Assembly (NCBI RefSeq): GCF_025564065.1
Contig: NZ_JAMGZK010000048.1
Span: forward strand, 124,001 to 188,000
Direction: 5' to 3'
From: Silvania hatchlandensis
GTDB taxonomy: Bacteria > Pseudomonadota > Gammaproteobacteria > Enterobacterales > Enterobacteriaceae
Length of the DNA: 64,000 bases
Positions 46,462 to 56,158 of the stretch are shown one piece after another. The notes beneath the pieces were generated by a model that was not told the origin of the DNA, did no database searches, and worked only from the letters and a program-made list of their open reading frames with translations. A program made the position numbers and the translations under genes. Numbering within the stretch: the first letter of the stretch is position 1; every line of letters begins with the position of its first letter.

Positions 46462-47487
46462 TCAGGCTTCGCGTTTACCCGGGAACAGCAGGCTCGCCAC
46501 AATCCCGGCGGCCAGCACGCCCAGCACCACTAACAGACTCGCCGTGGCACCGATGCCATAGCCGTGATGCCAGAAGTGATCCGTGGCATTCAGGCCAAGC
46601 TTGAACGCCACGAAGAACAGCAGCGCGATCACCGCTTTCTCCAGATGCACCAGATACTGCTTCAGCGCTTCCAGCACGAAGTAAAGCGTACGCAGGCCGA
46701 GGATCGCGAACATCATCGCGCTGTAGATAATCAGCGGTTCGCGGCTGACGGCGATAATCGCTGGCACCGAGTCAAACGCAAACATCACGTCTGACAGCTC
46801 AACCACCGCCACGCAGAGCAGCAGCGGCGTGGCATAGCGCTTCGCCTTCTTCACCCGCCCAACCATTACGTCCTGGTTCTCTGGCTTCGCCAGTTCTACA
46901 TCAACCTCTTTCTGGCTTAACAGGAAAGCGTGGCCGGTGATTTTTGGCCAGATCGGGTAGAAGCGCTTTACCGCCCGGTACGCCAGATGCTGGGAGTAAT
47001 CCTCAATTGCATCCTGCTCTTCGCCGCGCTTGAGCATCATCACCGCCGTCCAGGCCACGATCAGGGCAAAGACCACTTCGACATACGGCCCCAGACTCAG
47101 CAGGCTGGTGCCGATAGCCACGAAAATCCCGCGGAACACGATGGCGCCAATCACGCCCCAGTAGAGCACCCGATGACGATACTGATCCGGCACGCCAAAC
47201 CAGGCAAAGATCGCCATCATCACAAACAGGTTATCGACCGACAGCACCTCTTCCAGCGCATAACCGGTGAGGAACAGGCTTGCCACTTCCGCACCGTGGT
47301 GAACATACAGGAACCCGGCGAAGGCCATCGCGGTCATGACCCAGAAGATCGACCAGAGCGACGCGCTTTTCAGCGAAATCGGTTTGTTGTGACGGTGCAT
47401 AAAGAGGTCGATAAACATCGCCCCTACCGCCATAACCACGAAGACAACAACGGTTTCCGTCGGGAAACCGAGATGAGCAGATGCCAT
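46462..47487 (-). CDS. TerC-family membrane protein (Alx-like)
   Basis: 341-residue integral membrane protein of the TerC family, related to E. coli Alx, with about nine hydrophobic segments. Conserved acidic residues of the family are in EEVLSVDNLFV (near residue 80) and VELSDVMFAFDSVPAI (near 225); the family has been linked to manganese export and metalation of exported enzymes. The reading frame runs to 47613, but the ATG at 47487 (MASAHLGF) has AAGGG upstream and removes an unlikely N-terminus. A structured leader precedes it. Confidence 0.87.
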   Translation of the reverse strand: MASAHLGFPTETVVVFVVMAVGAMFIDLFMHRHNKPISLKSASLWSIFWVMTAMAFAGFLYVHHGAEVASLFLTGYALEEVLSVDNLFVMMAIFAWFGVPDQYRHRVLYWGVIGAIVFRGIFVAIGTSLLSLGPYVEVVFALIVAWTAVMMLKRGEEQDAIEDYSQHLAYRAVKRFYPIWPKITGHAFLLSQKEVDVELAKPENQDVMVGRVKKAKRYATPLLLCVAVVELSDVMFAFDSVPAIIAVSREPLIIYSAMMFAILGLRTLYFVLEALKQYLVHLEKAVIALLFFVAFKLGLNATDHFWHHGYGIGATASLLVVLGVLAAGIVASLLFPGKREA

Positions 47488-47525
47488 ACACAACCCTTTT
47501 AGAAGACAAAATACAAACCATGCAG

Positions 47526-47575
47526 ACTGGCGAAGCCAGTGAAGAAAAGGGGGGACTGTCGGCAGTCTTCTCCCC
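47526..47575 (-). promoter_or_regulatory. structured leader upstream of the TerC-family gene
   Basis: On the minus strand: GGGGAGAAGACTGCCGACAG then TCCCCCC and TTTTC (47575-47545), a terminator-like hairpin with nested GACTG/CAGTC stem, followed by ACTGGCTTCGCCAGT (47540-47526). The GGGGAG recalls manganese riboswitches (yybP-ykoY) that precede Alx-type genes, but the second conserved loop is not recognisable. It could instead be the terminator of the K+ channel gene. Confidence 0.45.
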
Positions 47576-47667
47576 TTAAGAAGTAAAACCCGGCGCAGGC
47601 TGTACCCGCGCAAGGTTGTGCATTTTACCTCACATCAATGCGGTTCTGCCATCGGCGGGTGGGGGGT

Positions 47668-48066
47668 TTATTGGCTCATGCCACGCAGGCGCTGCAGGAC
47701 GGCCACCAGCACCGCGACCGACCAGCCGACCATCAGCGCCCCGACCAACCCTTCGACCCCGCCGACCAGCCGCCAGTGCTCCGGCAGGGTGACATCGCCA
47801 TACCCGACGGTGGCGTAGCTGACCAGCGAGAAGTAGAAGCTGGTATTCCAGTCCGGTAGCGCCTTGACGTACCAGTAAAAACCGGCAAACAGGCTGGCTT
47901 CAATCAGATGGGCAAACAGCACGGAAATGACGATGGCGACATTGCGGCAGACAATGCGGATCACCGATTCAACGCCGAGGTTAATGTACTTGAGGACAAT
48001 AAACATCCACGTCGAATGAATGATGACCGTCAGGGTGATCAACGTTGTCACGCTCAAAAGCAGCAT
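47668..48066 (-). CDS. small two-pore-loop potassium channel-like protein
   Basis: 132-residue membrane protein with three hydrophobic segments and a K+ selectivity filter TVGYGD (residues 86-91) between the last two. This is the pore-helix-filter design of simple K+ channels. The first segment is extra compared with KcsA, and there is no cytoplasmic regulatory domain. Upstream of the TerC gene on the same strand. Confidence 0.85.
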   Translation of the reverse strand: MLLLSVTTLITLTVIIHSTWMFIVLKYINLGVESVIRIVCRNVAIVISVLFAHLIEASLFAGFYWYVKALPDWNTSFYFSLVSYATVGYGDVTLPEHWRLVGGVEGLVGALMVGWSVAVLVAVLQRLRGMSQ

Positions 48067-48159
48067 ATCGGGTACTCGCAGAGCCGCAGGCAGTGAGGAA
48101 GGCGCAATGGTTGAAGCATAGCGGATCTGCTTCTGACGATAACGCCTGATAACGCTTTT

Positions 48160-49356
48160 TTATCCTCTGACCGCCAGCTCCTGTGCGCAGGCCCATGCAC
48201 TCGCCCAGGCCCACTGGAAGTTGTAGCCGCCGAGCCAACCGGTAACGTCCATCACTTCGCCGATAAAGAACAGCCCCGGCACGTTACGCGCTTCCATGGT
48301 GCGCGAGGAGAGTTCATGAGTATCGACGCCGCCCAGCGTCACTTCCGCCGTGCGATACCCTTCGGTACCGTTTGGCTGCACGCGCCAGGCGCTCAACGTT
48401 TCCACCAGCGTTTGCTGATCGCGGCTGTTGAGCTGCTTCAGCGACACGTCCGGGATTTGACCCAGCAGCTGCAGACACTCCACCAGCCGCTTCGGCAGTT
48501 GCATCGCCAACGTGTTTTTCAAGCTCTGGTTAGGATGCTCCGCACGCTGCGCGTCGAGGAAGCTCTCCAGATCGCAGTCAGGCACTAAGTTGACGCTGAC
48601 GAACTCACCCGGCTGCCAGTAGCTGGAAATTTGCAGCACTGCCGGGCCGGACAGGCCGCGATGGGTAAACAGCAGGTTTTCCCGGAACACCGTCCCGTCT
48701 TCGGCGGTGATCACCGACGGCACCGAAACGCCAGAAAGCGTTTGCAGCTGTTCCAGCAGCGGTTTATGCAGCGTGAACGGCACCAGCCCGGCGCGGGTCG
48801 GCAGCACCTTCAAACCAAACTGTTCGGCAATTTTATAGCCGAAAGGCGTTGCCCCCAGCCCCGGCATCGAGAGCCCGCCGCTGGCGATCACCAGATTGGG
48901 GGTGCTCACCGTTTCGCCATTCAGCGCTAAGGTGTATCCCGTCTCGTCACGGGCCACATCCAGCACTTCGCTGCGTAATCGCAGGGTAACCTGGCCTTTT
49001 TCACACTCCGCCAGCAGCATATCGACGATTTGTTGCGCGGAATCATCACAAAAAAGCTGGCCCAGCGTTTTCTCGTGCCAGGCGATACCGTGCTTGCCCA
49101 CAATGTCGATAAAGTCCCACTGGGTGTAGCGTGCAAGGGCAGATTTGCAAAAATGGCGGTTTTGGCTGAGATAGGCCGCGGGTTCGATATAAAGATTAGT
49201 AAAGTTGCAGCGCCCGCCGCCCGACATCAGGATTTTACGGCCCGCCTTTTTGCCGTTATCGAGCAGCAGAACCCGGCGCCCCGCCTGTCCGGCCATCGCC
49301 GCACAGAATAATCCCGCTGCACCGGCGCCAATTACAATGGCATCATACTTTTCCAC
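48160..49356 (-). CDS. yhiN: YhiN, HI0933-family flavoprotein
   Basis: 398-residue FAD-binding protein. The N-terminal Rossmann motif VIGAGAAGLFCAAMAGQAG, the HI0933-family MSGGGRCNFTN and C-terminal FIGEVMDVTGWLGGYNFQWA are diagnostic. The reaction is unknown, though it is often annotated as an NAD(P)/FAD oxidoreductase. Divergent from pitA as in E. coli. Confidence 0.92.
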   Translation of the reverse strand: MEKYDAIVIGAGAAGLFCAAMAGQAGRRVLLLDNGKKAGRKILMSGGGRCNFTNLYIEPAAYLSQNRHFCKSALARYTQWDFIDIVGKHGIAWHEKTLGQLFCDDSAQQIVDMLLAECEKGQVTLRLRSEVLDVARDETGYTLALNGETVSTPNLVIASGGLSMPGLGATPFGYKIAEQFGLKVLPTRAGLVPFTLHKPLLEQLQTLSGVSVPSVITAEDGTVFRENLLFTHRGLSGPAVLQISSYWQPGEFVSVNLVPDCDLESFLDAQRAEHPNQSLKNTLAMQLPKRLVECLQLLGQIPDVSLKQLNSRDQQTLVETLSAWRVQPNGTEGYRTAEVTLGGVDTHELSSRTMEARNVPGLFFIGEVMDVTGWLGGYNFQWAWASAWACAQELAVRG

Positions 49357-49584
49357 GTCTCGATCCTCTTGTTTTAAGGGCGCGAATTGTAAAGTTTCAT
49401 CAAGAATCGCACCAGTGCATTATCCATGATCATATTTATTTACTTGAAATATAAAATATAATTGTTTTACTACCGCGCTAAGTTAGGTAGGGATTTGAAA
49501 AAAAGTCTATATTTCACTTTGCCCGTTGCGCATTTGTCCTGGATAATGCGCCGCGTTCATGTCCTCAAGATGGCGTAACGTCCT

Positions 49585-51084
49585 ATGCTACATTTGTTTG
49601 CCGGCCTGGATTTACATACCGGGCTATTACTAGTGCTTGCTCTGGTCTTTGTATTGTTTTACGAAGCAATCAACGGCTTCCATGACACTGCAAACGCAGT
49701 GGCAACCGTAATCTACACACGTGCTTTACGATCGCAAGTTGCGGTGGTGATGGCGGCGGTGTTTAACTTCTTTGGCGTTCTTCTTGGAGGTCTGAGCGTA
49801 GCCTACGCCATCGTGCATATGCTGCCAACGGATCTACTGTTGAATGTCAGCTCCGGCCATGGCCTTGCTATGGTGTTCTCCTTGCTGTTTGCTGCAATTA
49901 TCTGGAACCTCGGTACCTGGTATTTCGGCCTGCCGGCATCCAGTTCTCACACCCTGATCGGCGCCATCATCGGTATTGGTTTAACCAATGCGCTGTTGAC
50001 CGGTACGTCGGTGGTTGATGCGCTGAACATTCCTAAAGTCATTGGTATTTTTGGTTCCCTGATTATTTCTCCGATCGTCGGTCTGGTCGTTGCAGGGGGG
50101 CTGATTTTCCTGCTGCGTCGTTACTGGAGCGGTACCAAAAAACGCGCCCGTATCCACCTGACGCCTGCTGAGCGTGAAAAGAAAGACGGCAAGAAAAAGC
50201 CGCCATTCTGGACGCGTATTGCCCTGATCATTTCTGCTATCGGTGTGGCCTTCTCTCACGGCGCGAACGACGGTCAGAAAGGCATTGGTCTGGTCATGCT
50301 GGTACTGATTGGCGTGGCCCCTGCGGGCTTCGTGGTGAATATGAATGCCTCCGGCTACGAAATTACCCGTACCCGTGATGCGGTCAACAACGTGGAAACT
50401 TACTTTCAACAGCGTCCCGATTTGCTGAAGAAAGTGACCGGTGTGGATCAGCTGATCCCGTCTCCGGAAGCGGGCGCAACCACTGCACCTGGCGAGTTCC
50501 ATTGTCACCCGGCTAACGCAGTCAATGCGCTGGAACGTGCCAAAGGCATGCTGACGGATATCGAAAGCTACGACAAACTGTCCGTTGAGCAACGTGGCCA
50601 GCTGCGCCGCATCATGCTGTGCATTTCGGATGTGACTGACAAGGTGGCCAAGCTGCCTGAAGTTAACGCTGACGACAAGCGTCTGCTGAAGAAGCTGAAA
50701 GTCGACATGCTGAATACCATTGAGTACGCGCCAATCTGGATCATCATGGCGGTCGCGCTGGCTCTGGGTATCGGTACGATGATTGGCTGGCGTCGCGTCG
50801 CAACGACTATCGGCGAGAAGATCGGTAAGAAAGGCATGACGTATGCGCAGGGTATGTCCGCGCAGATGACAGCCGCTGTATCTATCGGTCTGGCAAGCTA
50901 TACCGGTATGCCGGTGTCGACTACCCACGTCCTCTCATCATCCGTGGCAGGTACCATGCTGGTTGATGGCGGTGGTCTGCAACGCAAAACCGTCACCAGC
51001 ATCCTGATGGCCTGGGTCTTCACCCTTCCGGCGTCCATCCTGCTGTCAGGCGGACTGTACTGGATCTCCCTGCAGTTCTTGTAA
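49585..51084 (+). CDS. pitA: low-affinity inorganic phosphate transporter PitA
   Basis: 499-residue inner-membrane symporter of metal-phosphate and protons. Both PiT signature segments are visible: [22 protein letters not shown] near residue 30 and [16 protein letters not shown] near 222, with a large cytoplasmic loop between about 250 and 395. Together with the PhoB-regulated ugp genes, phosphate acquisition is represented twice in the window. Followed by a strong terminator. Confidence 0.96.
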   Translation: MLHLFAGLDLHTGLLLVLALVFVLFYEAINGFHDTANAVATVIYTRALRSQVAVVMAAVFNFFGVLLGGLSVAYAIVHMLPTDLLLNVSSGHGLAMVFSLLFAAIIWNLGTWYFGLPASSSHTLIGAIIGIGLTNALLTGTSVVDALNIPKVIGIFGSLIISPIVGLVVAGGLIFLLRRYWSGTKKRARIHLTPAEREKKDGKKKPPFWTRIALIISAIGVAFSHGANDGQKGIGLVMLVLIGVAPAGFVVNMNASGYEITRTRDAVNNVETYFQQRPDLLKKVTGVDQLIPSPEAGATTAPGEFHCHPANAVNALERAKGMLTDIESYDKLSVEQRGQLRRIMLCISDVTDKVAKLPEVNADDKRLLKKLKVDMLNTIEYAPIWIIMAVALALGIGTMIGWRRVATTIGEKIGKKGMTYAQGMSAQMTAAVSIGLASYTGMPVSTTHVLSSSVAGTMLVDGGGLQRKTVTSILMAWVFTLPASILLSGGLYWISLQFL

Positions 51085-51097
51085 TCGCAGGCAGAGA

Positions 51098-51136
51098 AAG
51101 AGAAAAGCGGGTCAGGAAACTGGCCCGCTTTTTTTT
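51098..51136 (+). terminator. pitA rho-independent terminator
   Basis: AAGCGGGTC, loop AGGAAAC, TGGCCCGCTT then a run of T. It ends 4 bases before the converging uspB stop. Confidence 0.92.
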
Positions 51137-51140
51137 GTGC

Positions 51141-51476
51141 TCAATGCCAGATGAGGAGAGCAACCATGCTCACCACCACCAGGCCGCACAGGGCGCTGGT
51201 CAAGATAAACTGACGGCGCAGACGCTCGCAGCGACGGATAAATTCATCATCATGATGATCGCGATAGCGCTGGGCGTAGATATACCATACCAGGCGCATC
51301 TGTTTGCTGGGCTGTCCATGCGAGGTGAAAAAGCCGCCCCCATCTACATATTGATACAACAGCGGATCGCAGCCACGAAGTACCACTAATAGCGCGCGCA
51401 AAGATGAGAAATAACGCGCCATATTCACGATGCAAACCACACATAACGCCCAAAACAATGCGACGGTGCTAATCAT
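51141..51476 (-). CDS. uspB: universal stress protein B
   Basis: 111-residue integral membrane protein with a hydrophobic segment at each end and [14 protein letters not shown] in the middle. In E. coli it is induced by sigma-S in stationary phase and affects ethanol tolerance. ATG at 51476 (MISTVALF) with GGAGGAAG upstream; a longer frame to 51530 is not supported. Divergent from uspA. Confidence 0.95.
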   Translation of the reverse strand: MISTVALFWALCVVCIVNMARYFSSLRALLVVLRGCDPLLYQYVDGGGFFTSHGQPSKQMRLVWYIYAQRYRDHHDDEFIRRCERLRRQFILTSALCGLVVVSMVALLIWH

Positions 51477-51757
51477 ACTTCCTCCCCGGCGTCCGCCCAC
51501 GGAGCAATGCCCCGGGACTACCGCACCCATGCCCTGACAGACGGTTCAGTGAAAGAGAGACACAAAAACCGATCGGTTTCACATTTTAATATCCGACCGG
51601 CTTATTCAATAGTGTAGGAGATCCGTTAATTTTTTTGCCACATGGTTATTCGTTATCAACTCCAGAGCTTGAAAATTTTGTTCAACTGGGCCGTAATGAA
51701 TGCACAGACAACTGCTACACGCATGGGTCATCGATCACTTAAGGAAGGAGTAACACT

Positions 51758-52195
51758 ATGGCGTATAAACACATTCTCATCGCGGTTGACCTCTCCCCGG
51801 AGAGCAAAGTGCTGGTTGATAAAGCCGTATCCATGGCACGTCCGTACAATGCGAAAGTTTCCCTGATTCACGTGGACGTTAATTACTCTGATCTCTATAC
51901 CGGCCTTATCGACGTCAATCTTGGCGATATGCAAAAGCGCATCTCCGAAGAGACACATCAGGCCCTGAGCGAACTGTCCACCAATGCCGGTTATCCGATT
52001 ACGGAGACCCTGAGCGGCAGCGGTGACCTCGGCCAGGTGCTGGTCGATGCAATTAAGAAATACGATATGGATCTGGTGGTTTGCGGTCATCACCAGGATT
52101 TCTGGAGCAAGCTGATGTCGTCAGCGCGTCAGCTGATCAACACCGTCCACGTGGATATGTTGATTGTGCCGCTGCGCGACGAAGAAGACGAGTAA
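51758..52195 (+). CDS. uspA: universal stress protein A
   Basis: 145-residue cytoplasmic dimer of the Usp family, induced on growth arrest and many stresses in E. coli. It has the UspA fold ([13 protein letters not shown] at the start) but lacks the ATP-binding G-2X-G-9X-G(S/T) motif of the other Usp class, as in E. coli UspA. Good AAGGAG site. Followed by a perfect GC-rich hairpin. Confidence 0.95.
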   Translation: MAYKHILIAVDLSPESKVLVDKAVSMARPYNAKVSLIHVDVNYSDLYTGLIDVNLGDMQKRISEETHQALSELSTNAGYPITETLSGSGDLGQVLVDAIKKYDMDLVVCGHHQDFWSKLMSSARQLINTVHVDMLIVPLRDEEDE

Positions 52196-52203
52196 TGATT
52201 ATT

Positions 52204-52225
52204 CCCTCTCCCCGCGGGGAGAGGG
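52204..52225. repeat. perfect GGGGAGAGGG palindrome between uspA and rsmJ
   Basis: A 22-base perfect inverted repeat, each arm CCCTCTCCCCG, 8 bases after uspA. It belongs to the same dispersed repeat family as at 4993, here without the left arm and tail. It sits between converging genes. Confidence 0.8.
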
Positions 52226-52236
52226 CCCAAACCGCA

Positions 52237-52989
52237 CTACTCCGGCGTTCCTGGATAAATATCAAACCGGTGGCCTTTGGTGACCACCGCATTAGTCGTT
52301 GCAACCTCCGCCAGCGGCGGGGCGTAATCCGGACGTTTAACCACAACACGCTTTGTCGCCAGCTGTCGTGCAGGCTCCAGTAATCCGTCAGCATCCAGAT
52401 CCGGGCCCACCAGCGACTGAAATACCCGCATCTCTTTTTTCACCAGCGCGCTTTTCTGCTTATGCGGGAACATCGGGTCAAGATAAACCACCTGCGGGCG
52501 CGGGGTGATATCCGTTAACGCCGTCAGGCTGGAGGCGTGGATCAGCTGCAACCGCTCCTGCAACCAGCGGCCAATTTCCGGGTCGGCATAGCCGCGGGCG
52601 AGACCGTCATCCAGTAAAGCCGCGACCACCGGGTTGCGCTCCAGCATCCGCACCCGACAGCCGACAGAGGCCAGCACAAACGCATCGCGTCCTAACCCTG
52701 CCGTAGCGTCGACCACGTCGGGCAGATAGCTCCCCTTCACGCCAACTGCCTTCGCGACCGCTTCACCGCGACCGCCGCCGAACTTGCGTCGGTGCGCCAT
52801 CGCCCCACCGACAAAATCAACAAAAATGCCGCCGAGTTTGGGCTCGTCGCACTTGCGCAGCTCCAGATGCGTCGGGGTCATCACCAACGCCATCAGGTTA
52901 TCGGCGTCGTGCTCCAGTCCCCAGCGGGCAGCAAGAACAGATAAGGCGCCGTCTCCGGCGCCTGTTTCATCTACTAAGCAGATTTTCAC
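52237..52989 (-). CDS. rsmJ: 16S rRNA (guanine-1516-N2)-methyltransferase
   Basis: 250-residue SAM-dependent enzyme that methylates G1516 of 16S rRNA. SAM-binding [17 protein letters not shown] near residue 92 and the catalytic YLDPMFP near 170 are present. Eight bases after prlC and on the same strand, so probably translated from the prlC message. Same length as E. coli RsmJ. Confidence 0.95.
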   Translation of the reverse strand: MKICLVDETGAGDGALSVLAARWGLEHDADNLMALVMTPTHLELRKCDEPKLGGIFVDFVGGAMAHRRKFGGGRGEAVAKAVGVKGSYLPDVVDATAGLGRDAFVLASVGCRVRMLERNPVVAALLDDGLARGYADPEIGRWLQERLQLIHASSLTALTDITPRPQVVYLDPMFPHKQKSALVKKEMRVFQSLVGPDLDADGLLEPARQLATKRVVVKRPDYAPPLAEVATTNAVVTKGHRFDIYPGTPE

Positions 52990-52997
52990 AACAACGA

Positions 52998-55040
52998 TCA
53001 GCCCTTGATTCCGTAATGTTCCAGCATCGCATCCAGCTGCGGTTCACGGCCACGGAAGCGTTTAAACAGCTCCATCGGCTCTTCGGAACCGCCGCGCGTC
53101 AGGATGTTGTCGAGGAACGACTGGCCGGTAGCGCGGTTGAAAATCCCCTCTTCTTCGAAGCGAGAATAAGCGTCTGCCGCCAGCACGTCGGCCCACAGGT
53201 AGCTGTAGTAACCCGCCGCGTAACCGCCAGCAAAGATATGGCTGAACGCGTGCGGGAAGCGACCCCAGGTCGGGCCAGGAATAAGCGCCACCTGCTTTTT
53301 AATTTCGGCCAGGGTTTCGAGGATCTTCGCGCCCTGCTCCGGGCTGAACTCCGCGTGCAGACGGAAATCGAACAGGCCGAACTCCAGCTGGCGCAGAATA
53401 AACATCGCCGCCTGGTAGTTTTTCGCTTCCAGCATTTTATCCAGCAGCGATTTTGGTAGCGGTTCGCCGGTTTCATAATGGCCGGAGATAAACGCCAGCG
53501 CGTCCGGCTCCCAGCACCAGTTTTCCATAAACTGGCTTGGCAGTTCGACCGCATCCCACGGCACGCCGCTGATGCCCGCCACGCCCGCCGCTTCGATACG
53601 GGTCAGCATATGGTGCAGACCGTGGCCGAATTCGTGGAACAGGGTGATCACTTCGTCGTGGGTAAACAGCGCAGGTTTGCCGCTCACCGGACGGTTAAAG
53701 TTACAGGTCAGGTAGGCGACAGGCTTTTGCAGCGAACCGTCGGCTTTACGCATCTGGCCGACACAGTCGTCCATCCAGGCGCCGCCACGTTTGTTTTCTC
53801 GGGCGTACAGATCGAGATAGAAGCTGCCGCGCAGTTCGTTTTTCTCGTCATACAGCTCGAAGAAACGCACCTCCGGGTGCCACACGTCGACGTCGTGACG
53901 CTCTTTGGCGGTGATGCCATAGATGCGTTTGACCACTTCAAACAGGCCGTTAACGGCTTTGTTTTCCGGGAAATACGGGCGCAGCTGCTCGTCGCTGATG
54001 CTGTAGAGATGCTGCTTCTGTTTTTCGCTGTAGTACGCAATGTCCCACGGCTGCAGGTCATCCACGCCACACTCGGCTTTCGCAAAGGCACGCAGCTGGG
54101 CCAGCTCTTTCTCGCCCTGTGGACGGGCGCGTTTTGCCAGATCGGTTAAGAAATCCAGCACCTGCTGTGGGTTCTCGGCCATTTTGGTGGCAAGGGATTT
54201 ATCCGCGTAGCTGTCAAAGCCTAACAGCTGCGCCAGCTCGTGACGCAGGGCGAGGATTTCGGCCATCACCGGGCTGTTATCCCATTTACCGGCATTCGGC
54301 CCCTGATCGGAGGCGCGGGTGCTGTAGGCGCGGTACATCTCTTCGCGCAGAGCCTGGTTGTCACAGTAGGTCATTACCGGCAGATAGCTCGGGATATCCA
54401 GCGTCAACAGGTAACCTTCCTGCTCTTTGGCTTCTGCCTGCGCTTTTGCCGCCGCCAGGGCGCTTTCCGGCATTCCGGCCAGTTCGGCCTCGTCGGTGAC
54501 CAGTTTGGTCCAACCCATGGTGGCATCCAGCACGTTGTTGCTGTACTGATTACCCAGTTCAGACAGACGCGTGGCAATCTCACCGTAGCGCTGCTGTTTG
54601 TCTTTCGCCAGGCCAATGCCCGACAGTTCAAAATCACGCAGCGCGTTATCGACCGATTTTTTCTGCGCGGTATTCAGCGTCGCATAATGATCGCCGTCGC
54701 GCAGATCGCGATACGCCTGGTACAGCCCTTCGTGCTGCCCAACCCAGGTGCTGTACTCCGACAGCAGCGGCAGGGTTTGCTCGTAAGCTTCTCGCAGTTC
54801 CGGGCTGTTTTGCACCGAGTTCAGGTGGCTTACCGGGGAGAAGATGCGCCCGAGCACATCATCGACTTCCGCCAGCGGCTGACACAGATTTTCCCAGCTA
54901 TAGGGCGCGCCCTGCGCCACTACGCTCTCAACCACAGAGCGGCAATCGTCCAGTGCTTTGGTGACGGCTGGCACGACATGTTCAGGCTGAATGGAGGAAA
55001 ACGGCGGCAACGAAAAAGGCGTCAGTAATGGATTGGTCAT
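52998..55040 (-). CDS. prlC: oligopeptidase A
   Basis: Cytoplasmic M3-family zinc peptidase, 680 residues, which degrades cleaved signal peptides and short peptides. Zinc site HEFGHGLHH near residue 470 with the downstream glutamate region ENWCWEP. The frame extends to 55091, but the ATG at 55040 (MTNPLLTP) matches E. coli. A sigma-32-like promoter lies 60-90 bases upstream, consistent with heat-shock control of E. coli prlC. Confidence 0.96.
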   Translation of the reverse strand: MTNPLLTPFSLPPFSSIQPEHVVPAVTKALDDCRSVVESVVAQGAPYSWENLCQPLAEVDDVLGRIFSPVSHLNSVQNSPELREAYEQTLPLLSEYSTWVGQHEGLYQAYRDLRDGDHYATLNTAQKKSVDNALRDFELSGIGLAKDKQQRYGEIATRLSELGNQYSNNVLDATMGWTKLVTDEAELAGMPESALAAAKAQAEAKEQEGYLLTLDIPSYLPVMTYCDNQALREEMYRAYSTRASDQGPNAGKWDNSPVMAEILALRHELAQLLGFDSYADKSLATKMAENPQQVLDFLTDLAKRARPQGEKELAQLRAFAKAECGVDDLQPWDIAYYSEKQKQHLYSISDEQLRPYFPENKAVNGLFEVVKRIYGITAKERHDVDVWHPEVRFFELYDEKNELRGSFYLDLYARENKRGGAWMDDCVGQMRKADGSLQKPVAYLTCNFNRPVSGKPALFTHDEVITLFHEFGHGLHHMLTRIEAAGVAGISGVPWDAVELPSQFMENWCWEPDALAFISGHYETGEPLPKSLLDKMLEAKNYQAAMFILRQLEFGLFDFRLHAEFSPEQGAKILETLAEIKKQVALIPGPTWGRFPHAFSHIFAGGYAAGYYSYLWADVLAADAYSRFEEEGIFNRATGQSFLDNILTRGGSEEPMELFKRFRGREPQLDAMLEHYGIKG

Positions 55041-55101
55041 AAGCACTGTCCTGTTAAATAAGTGAATGAAGGGCGCATCCTGCGCGAGCATATTGTGTCT
55101 A

Positions 55102-55129
55102 GAATGGGGTTAAGTGTAGTGAATTTCAA
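55102..55129 (-). promoter_or_regulatory. sigma-32 type promoter of prlC
   Basis: Minus strand TTGAAA at 55129-55124, 14-base spacer, CCCCATTC at 55109-55102. It fits the heat-shock consensus (CTTGAAA, CCCCATNT). The start codon is 61 bases downstream of the -10 element. Confidence 0.8.
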
Positions 55130-55151
55130 TGCCACACGCGGCTGAATAATA

Positions 55152-55175
55152 CCCGGTAGCGCGGCGCTTACCGGG
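55152..55175. repeat. REP-like palindrome upstream of rlmJ
   Basis: CCCGGTAGCG, CGGCGCTTACCGGG: a GC-rich inverted repeat between divergent prlC and rlmJ. An unusual position, since REP elements usually follow genes. Confidence 0.65.
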
Positions 55176-55245
55176 CCTGCGGGTAATCTGTGCCGTTCTG
55201 CGGTAAACTGTGGAAAATCGTTTACTCAGTGGAATTCATCTACCC

Positions 55246-56088
55246 ATGCTCAGTTATCGCCACAGCTTTCACGCGGGCAACCACGCCGACGTCCTTAAAC
55301 ACACCGTTCAGAGCTTGATTATCGAAGCGCTTAAAGAGAAAGATAAACCGTTTCTCTATCTGGACACCCATGCCGGCGCAGGTCGCTATCAGCTGAGCGG
55401 CGAGCACGCTGAGCGGACCGGCGAATACCTCGAAGGTATCGGCCGTATCTGGCAGCAGGACGACCTGCCGGCAGAGCTTGAGCCGTACATCAGCGTGATC
55501 AACCATTTCAACCGCGGCGAACAGCTGCGCTACTACCCGGGCTCGCCGCTGATTGCCCGCCAGCTGCTGCGCGAGCAGGACAGCATTCAGCTGACCGAGC
55601 TGCACTCGAGCGATTTCCCGCTGCTGCGCTCTGAATTCCAGAAAGACAGCCGCGCGCGCGTGGAAAAATCCGACGGCTATCAGCAGTTGAAGGCAAAATT
55701 ACCGCCGGTATCCCGTCGTGGCCTGGTGCTGATCGATCCGCCGTATGAAATGAAGTCGGATTATCAGGCGGTGGTCGCCGGTATTCATGAAGGCTACAAA
55801 CGTTTTGCCACCGGTACCTATGCACTGTGGTATCCGGTAGTACTGCGTTCGCAAATCAAACGCATGATCAAAGACCTGGAAGCGACCGGCATCCGCAAAA
55901 TTATGCAGATTGAACTGGCCGTGCGTCCGGACAGCGACCAGCGCGGCATGACCGCCTCAGGCATGATCGTGGTTAACCCGCCGTGGAAGCTCGAAGCGCA
56001 GATGAACAACGTCCTGCCGTGGCTGCACAAGAAGCTGGTTCCGACGGGCATCGGCCATGCCACCGTCAGTTGGATCGTGCCAGAGTAA
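55246..56088 (+). CDS. rlmJ: 23S rRNA (adenine-2030-N6)-methyltransferase
   Basis: 280-residue SAM-dependent enzyme that methylates A2030 of 23S r[13 protein letters not shown] (SAM site) near residue 37 and LIDPPYE near 164 are the two key motifs. ATG at 55246 (MLSYRHSF) matches E. coli; the earlier in-frame start at 55210 does not. Upstream of gor, 70 bases apart. Confidence 0.95.
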   Translation: MLSYRHSFHAGNHADVLKHTVQSLIIEALKEKDKPFLYLDTHAGAGRYQLSGEHAERTGEYLEGIGRIWQQDDLPAELEPYISVINHFNRGEQLRYYPGSPLIARQLLREQDSIQLTELHSSDFPLLRSEFQKDSRARVEKSDGYQQLKAKLPPVSRRGLVLIDPPYEMKSDYQAVVAGIHEGYKRFATGTYALWYPVVLRSQIKRMIKDLEATGIRKIMQIELAVRPDSDQRGMTASGMIVVNPPWKLEAQMNNVLPWLHKKLVPTGIGHATVSWIVPE

Positions 56089-56158
56089 TCGCAGCAATCG
56101 GTGGAAGCTATTGATTTCCGGTATACAATCGCGGCAATTAACGATTAAGGACAAGACC

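Noticed and set aside
51642-51866. A 74-codon frame overlapping the start of uspA
   Set aside because: It crosses into uspA in another frame; uspA has the better ribosome site and a clear family match.
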